From: DASSUW01 sp963774155
GTDB taxonomy: Bacteria; Actinomycetota; Thermoleophilia; Solirubrobacterales; Solirubrobacteraceae
Length of the DNA stretch: 64,000 nt
Reading direction: 5' to 3'
Assembly: GCA_963774155.1 (NCBI GenBank)
Contig: CAVZDW010000013.1
Span: forward strand, 1 to 64,000
The position numbers and the translations under genes were made by a program. The notes under the pieces were generated by a model that was not told the origin of the DNA, made no database searches, and saw only the letters and a program-made list of their open reading frames with translations. Shown here in pieces: positions 16,670 through 25,423 of the stretch (position 1 is its first letter; each line of letters begins with the position of its first letter).

Positions 16670-17299
16670 CCAGGCGACCACGGCGAGCACGCGCCGGTGC
16701 GCGCTCTCGGCCGGGGGGAGGCCGAGCTTGGCGAAGATGCTGGCGACGTGCTTCTCGACGCCGCTGGGGGTGATCTCCAGCTCGTCGGCGATGCCGTGGT
16801 TGGTGCGGCCCTCGGCCATCAGGGCGAGCACCGCGCGCTCGCGCGTGCTCAGCTGGGCGAGCGGGCCGTCCTCGTGGCCGGCCACGAGCTGGGAGACCGC
16901 CTCGGGATCGAGCGCCATGCCGCCGCCGGCCACGCGGCGGACGGCGTCGACGAACTCGCGCACGTCGGACACGCGGTCCTTGAGCAGGTAGCCCACGCCG
17001 CCGTTCCCGTCGGCCAGCAGCTCCGACGCGTAGGTCTGCTCGACGTACTGCGAGAGGATCAGCACCGGGAAGCCGCTGCGGCGGCGGCGCAGCTCGAGCG
17101 CGGCGCGGACGCCCTCGTCGCGGAACGCGGGCGGGAGCCGGACGTCGACGATCGCCACGTCCGGCGTGGTGTCGTCGACGGCGTCGAGCAGCGACGGCCC
17201 GTCCGAGACGGCGGCCACGACGTCGAAGCCGCTGTCGCGCAGCAGCCGGGCCAACCCGTCTCGCAGGAGCGCGAGATCTTCGGCGATCACCACCCGCAC
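16658..17299 (-). CDS. LuxR/NarL-type response regulator
   Basis: The 213-residue protein has a receiver domain with acidic residues E7 and D8, the phospho-acceptor D52 in AIVDVRLPP and the lysine in YLLKDRV, and a C-terminal LuxR helix-turn-helix (LSTRERAVLALMAEGRTNHG followed by VEKHVASIFAKLGLP). It should bind DNA when phosphorylated by the histidine kinase encoded just upstream. Its GTG at 17299 overlaps the kinase stop by 13 bases; an internal GTG at 17290 would give a GTGA overlap but would remove part of the first beta strand. Confidence 0.9.
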   Translation of the reverse strand: MRVVIAEDLALLRDGLARLLRDSGFDVVAAVSDGPSLLDAVDDTTPDVAIVDVRLPPAFRDEGVRAALELRRRRSGFPVLILSQYVEQTYASELLADGNGGVGYLLKDRVSDVREFVDAVRRVAGGGMALDPEAVSQLVAGHEDGPLAQLSTRERAVLALMAEGRTNHGIADELEITPSGVEKHVASIFAKLGLPPAESAHRRVLAVVAWLGG

Positions 17300-18546
17300 G
17301 GCAGCAATGCTCGCACGACCGTCGGCCCGCCGGGAGGGCTGTGGACCTCGAGCGAGCCGTCGAGCGCGGCGACGCGCTGCGCCAGGCCCCTGAGGCCGGA
17401 GCCGCTCGGGTCGGCGCCGCCGCGGCCGTCGTCGACGACCTCGACGTGCAGGTGGGCGTTGCGCAGCGTCACCCAGACGGCGGCGCGCTCGGCGCCGCTG
17501 TGCTTGGCGGCGTTGGCGAGCGCCTCGGAGACGACGAACCAGGCGGCCGTCTCGATCATCTCCGGCGGCTTGCGCGGGACGTCGACGGTGGCGGTGGCGG
17601 GCACCGGGCTGCGCGCGGTGAGCGCCGCGACGGCGGACGCCAGGCCGCGCTCGGAGAGCAGGCTCGGGCGCATCCCGCGGGCGAGGTCGCGCAGCTCGGC
17701 CAGCGCCCGCTTGGCCTCCTCGCGAGCTTCGCCCACGAGCTCGCGCGCGCCCTCAGGGTCGCGCTCGAAGCGCTCCTCGGCCATGCCGAGGTCCATGGCC
17801 AGGGCCACGAGGCGCGCCTGCGCGCCGTCGTGCAGGTCGCGCTCGATCCGCTGCAGCTCGCTGGTGGCGGCGTCGACGGCGCCCGCGCGCGTCTCGGTCA
17901 GCCGCTCGACGCGGGCGGCCAGCGAGGGGCCGAGCAGCCACTTGGCCATGTGGGCCTGGCTGAGCGCCAGCGGCCGCTGGCTGAAGAGCGCGAGCGGGAG
18001 CAGGGCGACGCCGATCGCGGCGGCCCCGAGCATCTCCTGCCAGTTGTCGAGCGTGAACCACAGGTACTGGGCGTCGTCAGGCAGCGCCCACCACCAGAGC
18101 GGGGCGGTCAGGCTGCCGAGCGCGTAGGCCCACAGCGTGGCCCAGACGATCCCCCAGGCGAAGCCGACCAGGCTCAACAGCACGAGGTAGGCCAGGTCCT
18201 TCCAGCGCTGCGGGTCGTGGGCGGCGGCCTTGAGGCGGCCTGCGAGCCGGCGGTCGGCCGGACGCGGGCGGTAGGCGGCGGCGATCGGCGTCCCGAAGAC
18301 GAGGGCGGCGCGCCGGCGCTCGAGGTCGGCGAGCAGCTTGAACAGCGCGAAGCTGCCGATCACCACCGGGAAGCCGATGATCAGCAACCCGAGCGAGAGC
18401 GACAGCGAGACGGCCGTGATCCACACGGTGAACGCCACGATCGACATGACGAGGCCGAGGAAGAGGTAGGCCGCGTCGCCGCCGAGCTGCCGCAGGCGGG
18501 CGGCGGCCGTCGGCCCGGGAGCGATCGCGGTGGCGGTGGCAGCCAT
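17287..18546 (-). CDS. NarL-family sensor histidine kinase, membrane-bound
   Basis: The 419-residue protein has about four to six membrane helices in residues 25-230 arranged like the actinobacterial sensor domain with no large extracellular part (YLFLGLVMSIVAFTVWI; LSLSLGLLIIGFPVVIGSF; LAYLVLLSLVGFAWGIVW; LGAAAIGVALLPLALF). The dimerisation helix carries the phospho-acceptor in RIERDLHDGAQARL near 260, and the ATPase domain has the N-box EALANAAKHSG and the G-box VVDDGRGGADPSGSGLRGL. It phosphorylates the overlapping downstream response regulator. The stimulus is unknown; a membrane signal is likely given the lack of an outer domain. Confidence 0.9.
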   Translation of the reverse strand: MAATATAIAPGPTAAARLRQLGGDAAYLFLGLVMSIVAFTVWITAVSLSLSLGLLIIGFPVVIGSFALFKLLADLERRRAALVFGTPIAAAYRPRPADRRLAGRLKAAAHDPQRWKDLAYLVLLSLVGFAWGIVWATLWAYALGSLTAPLWWWALPDDAQYLWFTLDNWQEMLGAAAIGVALLPLALFSQRPLALSQAHMAKWLLGPSLAARVERLTETRAGAVDAATSELQRIERDLHDGAQARLVALAMDLGMAEERFERDPEGARELVGEAREEAKRALAELRDLARGMRPSLLSERGLASAVAALTARSPVPATATVDVPRKPPEMIETAAWFVVSEALANAAKHSGAERAAVWVTLRNAHLHVEVVDDGRGGADPSGSGLRGLAQRVAALDGSLEVHSPPGGPTVVRALLPCGW

Positions 18547-18626
18547 ACCGGAAGTGTCGGCCTCCGGCGGGCCGCGGGCAGCACGGTTGGCTCGTGAACC
18601 GCCGGTGCGGCCAACCACACCTAGCC

Positions 18627-20132
18627 CTAGCCCAGGTCGACGAACCTGGGCAGCGTGAAGGTGGGGTACGTCTTGGCGAACCAGTCGTAGAGCTTCACGC
18701 GCGTGCTCATCCGGTAGACCGCGGCCTCGCCGGTGTCCGGCGCCTTGACGTTGATGCGGAAGGTGCCGTCGGAGCGCGGCTTGAAGCGCTTGACCACCTT
18801 CCAGTCGCGGCACGTGACGCGTTGCTTGACCACGACCGTCTGGATCGGCGTCGTGAGCGGGCCGATGACCCGGCCGGCGATGGTCACGACGCGCTGGCGG
18901 CTGCGCAGCTCGCTCACGCTCATCCGCCGTGCGAGCTTGAGGCGCATCGAGCGTTGCTTGCCGATCGACGCCTCGTAGCGGGCGCGGTTGGTGCCGCGGA
19001 TCCGGAGGTCCGGCAGCGGCGCGGTGGCCGTGAACGTCCCGTCGCGGCGCACCTTCGGGCGGGCGACGGTGCGGCGCGTGTCCATGAAGCGGATGCGCAC
19101 GCGGCGGCCGACGTAGCGCCGGTCGGCGGCGCCGAGCAGCTGCACGCGCCCGGCCCGCTCGTAGACGTCGATGAGCACGAGCCGGCGCAGCGTGCACTGG
19201 AGAGCGAGGTCGGCGACGCCGCCGCAGCTGACGTCCCCGACGCCGACGGTCGCTTCGCCGGCCACGACGTCGAACAGCCGCTGACCGGCGATCGTGATCT
19301 CGGCGTGCAGCGCGCGCTGGATGAGCCGGGTGCCGGACTCGATCCGCTCGTTCGGCACGACCCGGACGCGCGCGACGGTGGCGGGAACGGTGATGTTGGG
19401 CAGCGCGTTGAGCACCGGCTGGATCGCCGCCTGGAGCAGCGTGAGGTCGGCGCCGGCGGGCGCCACGACGCGGCTGACGTCGATGTTCGAGGGGTCGATC
19501 GACTGCGAGTCGATCAGCCGCACGGTCTCGGTCACCGCGCGCTCGAGCCCGAGCTCGACCCCGTTGACGGAGACCGACGCGAGCGCCGAGTCCCCCGAGA
19601 AGCGCGGCACGCCGCCGGCGCAGCTCGCCGTCGCGGTGGCGTCGGCCGCCCGCACGCGCAGCAGCTCGACGTCCGGGAGGGCGCGCGGCTGGATCAGCGC
19701 CTCGAGCGCGGGCCGCAGGTCGACGCGGCCGATGCCGGGCACCTGGATGGCGTCGACGTCGGAGAAGTCCGGATCCGGGAGCTCGACCGGCAGCTCGGGC
19801 AGCGAGGCGACCCCGACGTCGGCCACCGTGCCGTGCGCGCGTGCTCGGCGCTCGCGAGCGGGCGCCCCGGGCACGCCTTCGAGCAGCGTCGTCGCGGTCA
19901 GCGTCGTGGCGCGCAGGCCGAGCGGCAGCGCCGGCGCGAACGCTCCGCCGCCGCCGGCCTCCTGGCAGGCGGAGGAACCGCGGTTGGCCACGGCCGGCTC
20001 GACCGGTGGCGCCGTGAGCAGCTGCACGCGCAGCGCGCTGGCCTCGCACGTCCAGCCCGCGGCGGAGGCCTGGGCGGGCCAGGCCGCGAGCACGACGAAG
20101 GCAACGGTCAACGGCCCGAGCAGCCGGTACAT
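18627..20132 (-). CDS. Large secreted protein of unknown function
   Basis: The 501-residue protein has a signal peptide (MYRLLGPLTVAFVVLAAWPA, cut after QASA). The mature N-terminal half is a beta-rich domain starting WTCEASALRVQLLTAPPVEP with several cysteines; the C-terminal part (from about 340) has repeated beta-sandwich-like strands (RRYVGRRVRIRFMDTRRTVA; GTFRINVKAPDTGEAAVY). I do not recognise the family; it may be a cell-surface protein of this lineage. The ATG at 20132 is preferred to the ATG two codons upstream because AGGGGG sits at the right distance (6 bases). That ribosome site lies in one arm of a perfect hairpin. Confidence 0.65.
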   Translation of the reverse strand: MYRLLGPLTVAFVVLAAWPAQASAAGWTCEASALRVQLLTAPPVEPAVANRGSSACQEAGGGGAFAPALPLGLRATTLTATTLLEGVPGAPARERRARAHGTVADVGVASLPELPVELPDPDFSDVDAIQVPGIGRVDLRPALEALIQPRALPDVELLRVRAADATATASCAGGVPRFSGDSALASVSVNGVELGLERAVTETVRLIDSQSIDPSNIDVSRVVAPAGADLTLLQAAIQPVLNALPNITVPATVARVRVVPNERIESGTRLIQRALHAEITIAGQRLFDVVAGEATVGVGDVSCGGVADLALQCTLRRLVLIDVYERAGRVQLLGAADRRYVGRRVRIRFMDTRRTVARPKVRRDGTFTATAPLPDLRIRGTNRARYEASIGKQRSMRLKLARRMSVSELRSRQRVVTIAGRVIGPLTTPIQTVVVKQRVTCRDWKVVKRFKPRSDGTFRINVKAPDTGEAAVYRMSTRVKLYDWFAKTYPTFTLPRFVDLG

Positions 20133-20138
20133 GCACAT

Positions 20139-20171
20139 CCCCCTGCGGTCGAAAAGTTCTCCCGCAGGGGG
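20139..20171 (-). promoter_or_regulatory. Perfect hairpin that contains the ribosome site of the secreted-protein gene
   Basis: CCCCCTGCGG (20139-20148) and CCGCAGGGGG (20162-20171) are perfect inverted repeats with a 13-base loop. Read on the minus strand, the 3' arm is CCGCAGGGGG, whose AGGGGG is the ribosome site 6 bases before the ATG at 20132. Folding would hide the site, which suggests translational control; a terminator role for the upstream gene is also possible. Confidence 0.55.
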
Positions 20172-20202
20172 TTGTACTCCGGGCGCGCCAGGTTCGCGCC
20201 GG

Positions 20203-22299
20203 TTAGCCCGGGAGGTCCTGGATCGCCCGGTAGCCCTCGTTGATCGCGCTGTGCGTGTAGGCGAACGCGGCCGAGTCGCTGTTGGCCACCGACACGTTGC
20301 GGTACGGCTGGCGGCCGACGACCTGCGGCTGCTTGGCGACCGGCCCGTAGAGCGACTTGTCCCACACCGACGTCAGCTCGTGGGCGTAGCCGTAGTTCCA
20401 GCGGTTGATCATGATCGAGTGGATGTCGCGCTCCGGCTCGAAGTCGCCGCCGTTCTTGTTCACCGTGCGGTCGACGACGTCGATCAGCGCGCGCTCGAGG
20501 TCGCGGAAGCTCATCTCCAGCAGCCGCTTGCGCCCGCCCTCGTAGGCGGCGAGCTGCGGGGTGGCCCGGTGGTCGGTCGCGACCACCGTGAAGTTGAGCA
20601 TCGCGGGAGCCGTGGGCGGCTGGTTCGGCGTCGGGCCGTAGGCCGAGCCGAAGCGGGCGCCGGCCTGCAGCGCCGTGCTGTCCCAGAACAGGCTGTTGCC
20701 GCGCGGGCTGATGTTGCTGATCTTCGCGTCGGCGAACGCCTGCCAGTTGTTGAGGGCGGCGCGGCCGTAGATGAGCGGCACCTTGCGGGCGTAGCAGAGC
20801 CCTTCGACCTGCTTGCGCGGGAGGTCCTCGACGATCTGCGCGGTGACCCGGTTCCAGCACGCCATGACGACGTGCCTGGCCTCGACGCGGCGGGACCGGC
20901 CGTCGAGGATGTAGTCGACCTTGGCGACGTCGTGGCCGCGGCGGCCCTTCTTACCGGGCTGGACTCGGTGCACGAAGCTGTTGAGGCGGATGCGCACCGT
21001 GTTGCCCGGGCGGTCGAGCTTCGTGTAGTCGGCGGGCGCCTTGACGATGGTCTCGTGGGTCGGAGGCGCGCCGTCGACGTCGCCGATGGAGCCCGGGATC
21101 AGCTTGCCGACGAGCAGCCTGAGCAATGACGCGTTGCCGTCCGGCCAGGTGGGGCTCGGATCGGCGTTCGGGCTGAGCGCGAACTGCGGCGTGCGGCCGA
21201 TGCCCGGGAAGAAGTCGCCGTTGAGGCCGAGGCTGTCGAAGCCCGGGTTGCCGAGGGCCCACATGTCGCCGGCGCTGACCGCCTGGGCGCCGGCGCCGAG
21301 GAGGCCGTGCCCGAGCCGCTGGTACTGGATGACCGCCTGCTCGGGGGCGCCGACGTACTTCATGAGGTACTCGCGGTACGTGAGCCGCGAGAGGATCGCC
21401 TTCTTCTCCTGATCGGTCTTCGGGCCGTGCTTGAGGGCGATCCAGTCGGTGGTCTCGTCGGTCTGGATCCGCACGATCGCCGCCTGGGCGGCCGCGCTGT
21501 ACGGCGTGCGGGCCATGAACGCCGTCCAGCCTTCGGGCGTGTCCGGCTCGGTGCGGTTCTGGACCACGTAGTCCCGGCCCCAGTCCTTGGCCGGGAAGAG
21601 CAGCATCTGGCGCATGCCGAAGCTCGCGGGGATCCCCGGCGTGCTCGTGCTGGGGAAGTTCTCCCAGTCGACGCCGCAGAACTCGAGCATGTCGAGCGCC
21701 GGCTGCCCGTACTCGCCGGGGATGTCGAGCAGCCCGCCGGTCGTCTCGTTCCACGTGCCCACGCTGTCGAGGTTCACGGTGCCGCCGTTGCGCAGGAGCA
21801 TCAGGTCGGCGCCGCCGGCCGCCTGGTTCGGCACATGGAACTCGTTGCGGTGCGAGTGGCCGCCGAAGTCCGGCAGCGGGTCGAGGAGGAGGATCTTCGC
21901 GTCCTCGCCGAACCGGTCGCGGTAGAACTTCGCGGCCGCGAGGCCGGACGCGCCGGCGCCGACGATCACGCAGTCGTACGTGATGTCGTGGTCGTCATGC
22001 GGCCAGGCGTGGATGCCCGGGCCGCCGCGCGTGGAGTGCACGTCGCGCTGGTTCGGCAGGCCGTCGACCTTGATCGTCTTGGCGACGACGTCGTCCGGCG
22101 TGCCGGTCAGGCCGGTCTGCGTCGGCGGGTAGTAGCCCGGCGGCAGCGGCTTCGGCGGCCGGTGCCCGTGCGCGGCCAGCGCCGCCTCGGCGCCCGTGAT
22201 GTGCGGCGACGCCGCAGCGGCGGCCAGCCCGGCGGCGCTGATGGCCACGCCGTCGAGGAAGTCCTTGCGTGTGATCCCGTCCCTCTTGCCCTCACTCAT
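20203..22299 (-). CDS. FAD-dependent oxidoreductase, spermidine dehydrogenase-like, with Tat-like signal
   Basis: The 698-residue protein starts at ATG 22299 with a signal like those of exported flavoproteins: GITRKDFLDGVAISAAGLAA, where the Tat twin arginine is RK. The FAD-binding motif VIVGAGASGLAAAKFYRDRF starts near residue 111, and LLLDPLPDFGGHSHRNEFHV, with the conserved GGH, follows. The overall order resembles periplasmic spermidine dehydrogenases and amine oxidases, but substrate residues cannot be judged by eye. The end (NSDSAAFAYTHSAINEGYRA) is the typical C-terminal FAD-contacting strand and helix. It lies upstream of the secreted-protein gene in the same direction. Confidence 0.75.
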   Translation of the reverse strand: MSEGKRDGITRKDFLDGVAISAAGLAAAAASPHITGAEAALAAHGHRPPKPLPPGYYPPTQTGLTGTPDDVVAKTIKVDGLPNQRDVHSTRGGPGIHAWPHDDHDITYDCVIVGAGASGLAAAKFYRDRFGEDAKILLLDPLPDFGGHSHRNEFHVPNQAAGGADLMLLRNGGTVNLDSVGTWNETTGGLLDIPGEYGQPALDMLEFCGVDWENFPSTSTPGIPASFGMRQMLLFPAKDWGRDYVVQNRTEPDTPEGWTAFMARTPYSAAAQAAIVRIQTDETTDWIALKHGPKTDQEKKAILSRLTYREYLMKYVGAPEQAVIQYQRLGHGLLGAGAQAVSAGDMWALGNPGFDSLGLNGDFFPGIGRTPQFALSPNADPSPTWPDGNASLLRLLVGKLIPGSIGDVDGAPPTHETIVKAPADYTKLDRPGNTVRIRLNSFVHRVQPGKKGRRGHDVAKVDYILDGRSRRVEARHVVMACWNRVTAQIVEDLPRKQVEGLCYARKVPLIYGRAALNNWQAFADAKISNISPRGNSLFWDSTALQAGARFGSAYGPTPNQPPTAPAMLNFTVVATDHRATPQLAAYEGGRKRLLEMSFRDLERALIDVVDRTVNKNGGDFEPERDIHSIMINRWNYGYAHELTSVWDKSLYGPVAKQPQVVGRQPYRNVSVANSDSAAFAYTHSAINEGYRAIQDLPG

Positions 22300-22341
22300 G
22301 CGCCCGACCCTCTCGGTTGCCCGTCGGCGGGTCAATAGCCG

Positions 22342-22791
22342 TCATGGACAGCATCGAGCGCTCGCGATGGCCTGCCCGACCCACGCGGGCCTGCTACTAA
22401 CGCGATCCCACGTGAAGCGCATGACCCGCCATTGAGCGAGCGTGAGGATCACGTCGCGTTCGCGGTCGGTCTCGAAGGCGGTGGGGGTGCGGTGGTGCTC
22501 GTAGCCGTCGACCTCGACGATCAGTCGCTTGTCGCGCCAGAGGAAGTCGACTTCGAAGCCTTCGACGATCGCGTTCGTCTCGGGTCGCTGGATGCCGTAG
22601 TCGTCGCAGAGCCTGAGGAAGGCCTCCTCGAGCTCGCTGCGGGTGACGACGGTGCTGTAGCGCGATAACACCGCTTTGAGGGAGCGGGATCGGGCGTGGC
22701 GCAGGTCGTCGAAGTCCACGAGGCGCTCGGCGCGGTTGACGAGCTGCTCGATCGCCCGTTCCCCGAGCCCGAGCGTCACTCGCCCCCTCAA
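22342..22791 (-). pseudogene. DUF559 endonuclease-like protein, N-terminally truncated
   Basis: The product is at most 149 residues and has the DUF559 (Vsr-like, PD-(D/E)XK) core: VDFLWRDKRLIVEVDGYEHH, then RERDVILTLAQWRVMRFTWD. Full-length relatives in this lineage have about 280-300 residues with an N-terminal winged-helix part like the AbiEi antitoxin; here only the end of that part remains (ERAIEQLVNRAERLVDFDDL). The first possible start is a TTG at 22791, eleven bases after the end of the aminopeptidase gene, so the N-terminal half seems lost. It may be a remnant or a shortened nuclease. Confidence 0.6.
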
Positions 22792-22801
22792 TGCCGGGGT
22801 T

Positions 22802-23885
22802 TCAGGCCTCGACCAGCTGGCCGTCGGACTGGATGAGCTCTCCGTCGGCGTAGAGGCGGCCTCCGGAGCGGAGGTCGCAGATCATGTCCCAGTGGATCGC
22901 GGACTCGTTGGTGCCGCCGGTCTCCGGGTACGAGCGCCCGAGGGCGAGGTGGACGGTGCCGCCGATCTTCTCGTCGAGGAGGATGAGGCCGATCGGGCGG
23001 TCGATGCCGTAGTTCGTGCCGATGCCGATCTCGCCGAGGCGGCGGGCGCCCTCGTCGGTGGCGAGCATCGTCTGCAGGATCTCGTCGCCGACGTCGGCGT
23101 GACCCGACACGACGACGCCCTCGCGGAACTCCAGCGTGATGCCGGAGACCTCGACGCCCCGCGGCGACGACGGCACGTCGAACCGCACGACGCCCTCCGC
23201 CGACGACTCCACAGGGCCCCGTGAAGACCTCGCCCGACGGCATGTTCCGTCGCCCGTCCGAGTTGACCCACCGACGCCCGGCGACGGAGAGCGAAAGGTC
23301 AGTTCCCTCTCCCTCGATGCGCAGTTCCGAGGCCGCCGACAACCGCGAGACCAGCGCCGCCTGGCGATCGCGCAGCCTTCGCCAGGCGCCCGCGGGATCG
23401 TCCTGATCGAGGAACAGCGCCCGCCGCACGAACGCGGCGAAGGCGTCCGGCGACAGCCCGGCCTGCGCCGCCAGCGCCTCCGTCGGCCACAGCGACACGC
23501 ACCACCGCCGCCGCAGGGCCGCCTCGCGCACCGGCGCGCGCGCCCGCGCCCCGCGGGTCAGGCGCGAGGGATCCACGCCGGCGAGGGCACGGACGTCCTC
23601 CGGAGCGTGGATGGCGACCGAGGCGTCGGTCTGCTCGGCCTCGACGAGCTCGAGCGGCGCGAACGTGTCGAGGTGCACGTCGCGCGCCGCCGTCCACCAG
23701 ACCGTGTCCTGCCCCGGCAGCGACACGCGCAGCAACGGCCACGCCTCGCGCTCCAGCAGCGCGCGCTGCATGGAGAGCAGCGCCGGCGCGGCCAGCGTGG
23801 AGGACCGCACGACGACCTGCTGGCCCGGCGACACCTCCAGGCAGTAGTCGCACAGCAGCTCCGCGAAGGCGTCGGGATCGATCAC
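22802..23885 (-). pseudogene. M29 (AmpS-type) metallo-aminopeptidase, broken by one base
   Basis: Two frames join into a 360-residue M29 aminopeptidase. The first begins at GTG 23885 (VIDPDAFAELLCDYCLEVSP) and runs to NMPSGEVFTGP; the second continues VESSAEGVVRFDVP to the end. One extra base at 23213 separates them. Ligands expected for two metal ions are all present: Glu of SGEVFTG, Glu of RRLGEIGIG, His of GTVHLALG, Tyr of RSYPETGG, and His and Asp of AIHWDMICDL. The GTG overlaps the stop of the preceding gene (GTGA, 23882-23885). Because every ligand survives, the break is recent or an artefact. Confidence 0.85.
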
Positions 23886-24220
23886 GGCGGCTGCAGCTCT
23901 GGGAACTGCTCGGCCAGATGCTCGCGCAGCACGTCGCGGATCCAGCGTCGCTCGGACTGCGACGCCATCCGGAACCGGCCCAGCAGCTCCTTCTGCTTGA
24001 CGATCGGATCCGTCCCGGCGACCGCCCAGCTCACGGCCAGCCGCTCGAAGAGGAACTCCACGCCGCGATGCCACGCGTCCTCCTGCGACAGCGGCGAGCC
24101 ACCCAGGGTGTCCGCGTACTCGCGCCGCGTCCCCGGCGTCATCGACCCGCGCAGCACCAGCACGTCGCCCTCCTCGGAGCGGTACTCGCTGTTCGGCGCC
24201 TTGAGCTTCTTGCGCGCCAT
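23882..24220 (-). CDS. Conserved hypothetical protein
   Basis: The 112-residue, highly charged protein (MARKKLKAPNSEYRSEEGDV) has no recognised domain. Features are a predicted beta hairpin near the start (DVLVLRGSMTPGTRREYADT), a Trp-containing middle, and a helical end (QSERRWIRDVLREHLAEQFP). No signal or membrane segment is seen. It is locked between its neighbours: its ATG shares bases with the TGA of the SnoaL-MBL gene and its own TGA overlaps the GTG of the aminopeptidase gene, so the three are likely one translationally coupled operon. Confidence 0.6.
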   Translation of the reverse strand: MARKKLKAPNSEYRSEEGDVLVLRGSMTPGTRREYADTLGGSPLSQEDAWHRGVEFLFERLAVSWAVAGTDPIVKQKELLGRFRMASQSERRWIRDVLREHLAEQFPELQPP

Positions 24221-25394
24221 CACGCGGCCGCGCGCTCGAGCTGCGCGCGCACGTCGCCCGTGACGGCGTCCCTGTGGCCCGGCCAGGCGGCGGACAGGTC
24301 GAGGGCCGCGAGCTTGCGCAGCGAGGCGCGCGCCTGCTCGGTGTCCTGGTTGAAGGCGTCCGGCGGCACGGCGGGGGCCATCTTGCGGCCCGTCTCGACG
24401 TCGACCACGTAGAAGGCGTCGCTGGTCAGCGCCAGCCCGTCGCGCTCGCGGTAGAGCGCGATCAGCCCGGGAGCGTGGCCCGGCACGTGGACGACGCGGA
24501 AACCGCTCACGTCGTCGCCCTCGTCGACCGTCCCGTCGATCGCCACCGGCCCGCCGTCCCAGAAGGCCAGCAGGTGCTTGTAGACGTGGCGTGCCGGGAA
24601 GCCGAGCAGCTCGACCCGGTGGTAGTCGCGCAGCGACGCGTCGCTGCCCGCGGCCTCCACCTCGAGCGGATGGCAGAGCACCGGCACGCCCAGCCCCGGG
24701 GCGACGCCGCGGTGGTCGGCGTCGGCGTGGCCGAGCACGATCCGGTTGATCGGGCCCAGGGACGCGGCGGCCTCGGCGACGGCGCGGGTCATCGCCTTGA
24801 TGCCGGCGTCGAACAGCGTCACGCCGCCGCCGGAGTCCTCGAGCAGGTACACGTTCATCGTCCGCGGCATCCCGCCGCGCAGGAGCCAGACGCCGTCGGC
24901 GACGCGCTCGAGCTCGCGGCTGGCCGCCAGCCGCCGGTCGGCGCGCGTCTTGGCGTTGAAGGCCGAGAACAGCCGCTGCTCGACCGGCGAGCCGCCGCCC
25001 GGCAGCACGCCGATCTGCCGTGCCACGGCCATCGCGTCGGGCACGGCGTCGTTGCGGACGATCAGGCCGTCGCGCACCTCGATCATGTCGATGCCCTCGA
25101 AGCGACACGCGCGTCCCGGTGCCCTGGATGCCCCACAGCACGCCGAGGTGCGTCCCGGTGGCGACCCAGTGCACCGCCGTGCGGTCGCCCTCGGTGACCA
25201 TCGAGCGGACCTCGGTCGCGAGGTCGGGGAAGGCGGCGAAGAGCTCCGTGAAGTACTCGCGCACGCCGCCCGGGCCGACGGCGTCGACCTGCGAGGCGAT
25301 GTGCTCCTCGCCGTCCGGCGCCCACATCCCGGCCATCGCCTCGACGTCACGGCGGGCGATCGCCTCGAAGTAGTCGGATACGACTCCCTGGCAT
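24220..25394 (-). pseudogene. SnoaL-like domain fused to an MBL-fold hydrolase, broken by one or two single-base insertions
   Basis: Two frames join into a two-domain protein. The N-terminal part (SDYFEAIARRDVEAMAGMWA to TGTHLGVLWGIQGTGTRV) is a SnoaL/NTF2-fold domain, continued in the other frame by RFEGIDMIEVRDGLIVRNDA; an extra base at 25105 separates them. A linker (LFSAFNAKTRADRRLAASRE) leads to an MBL domain with HADADHRGVA, VPGHAPG, TSDAFY and WPGHRDA as metal-ligand segments. The best start is ATG 25394, 10 bases after a TAACGT box, but a further one-base insertion near 25379 would then be needed. Function unknown. Confidence 0.65.
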
Positions 25395-25404
25395 CTGGCG
25401 CCGC

Positions 25405-25414
25405 ACGTTACCGT
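25405..25414. promoter_or_regulatory. Symmetric bidirectional -10 element ACGTTACCGT
   Basis: TAACGT on the minus strand is 10 bases from ATG 25394; TACCGT on the plus strand is 9 bases from GTG 25424. The boxes share the TA at 25409-25410. Confidence 0.4.
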
Positions 25415-25423
25415 CCGCTCGTC

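Noticed and set aside
18594..21129. Long plus-strand frames opposite the secreted protein and FAD oxidoreductase genes
   Set aside because: No motif or start signal; biased composition typical of antisense frames.
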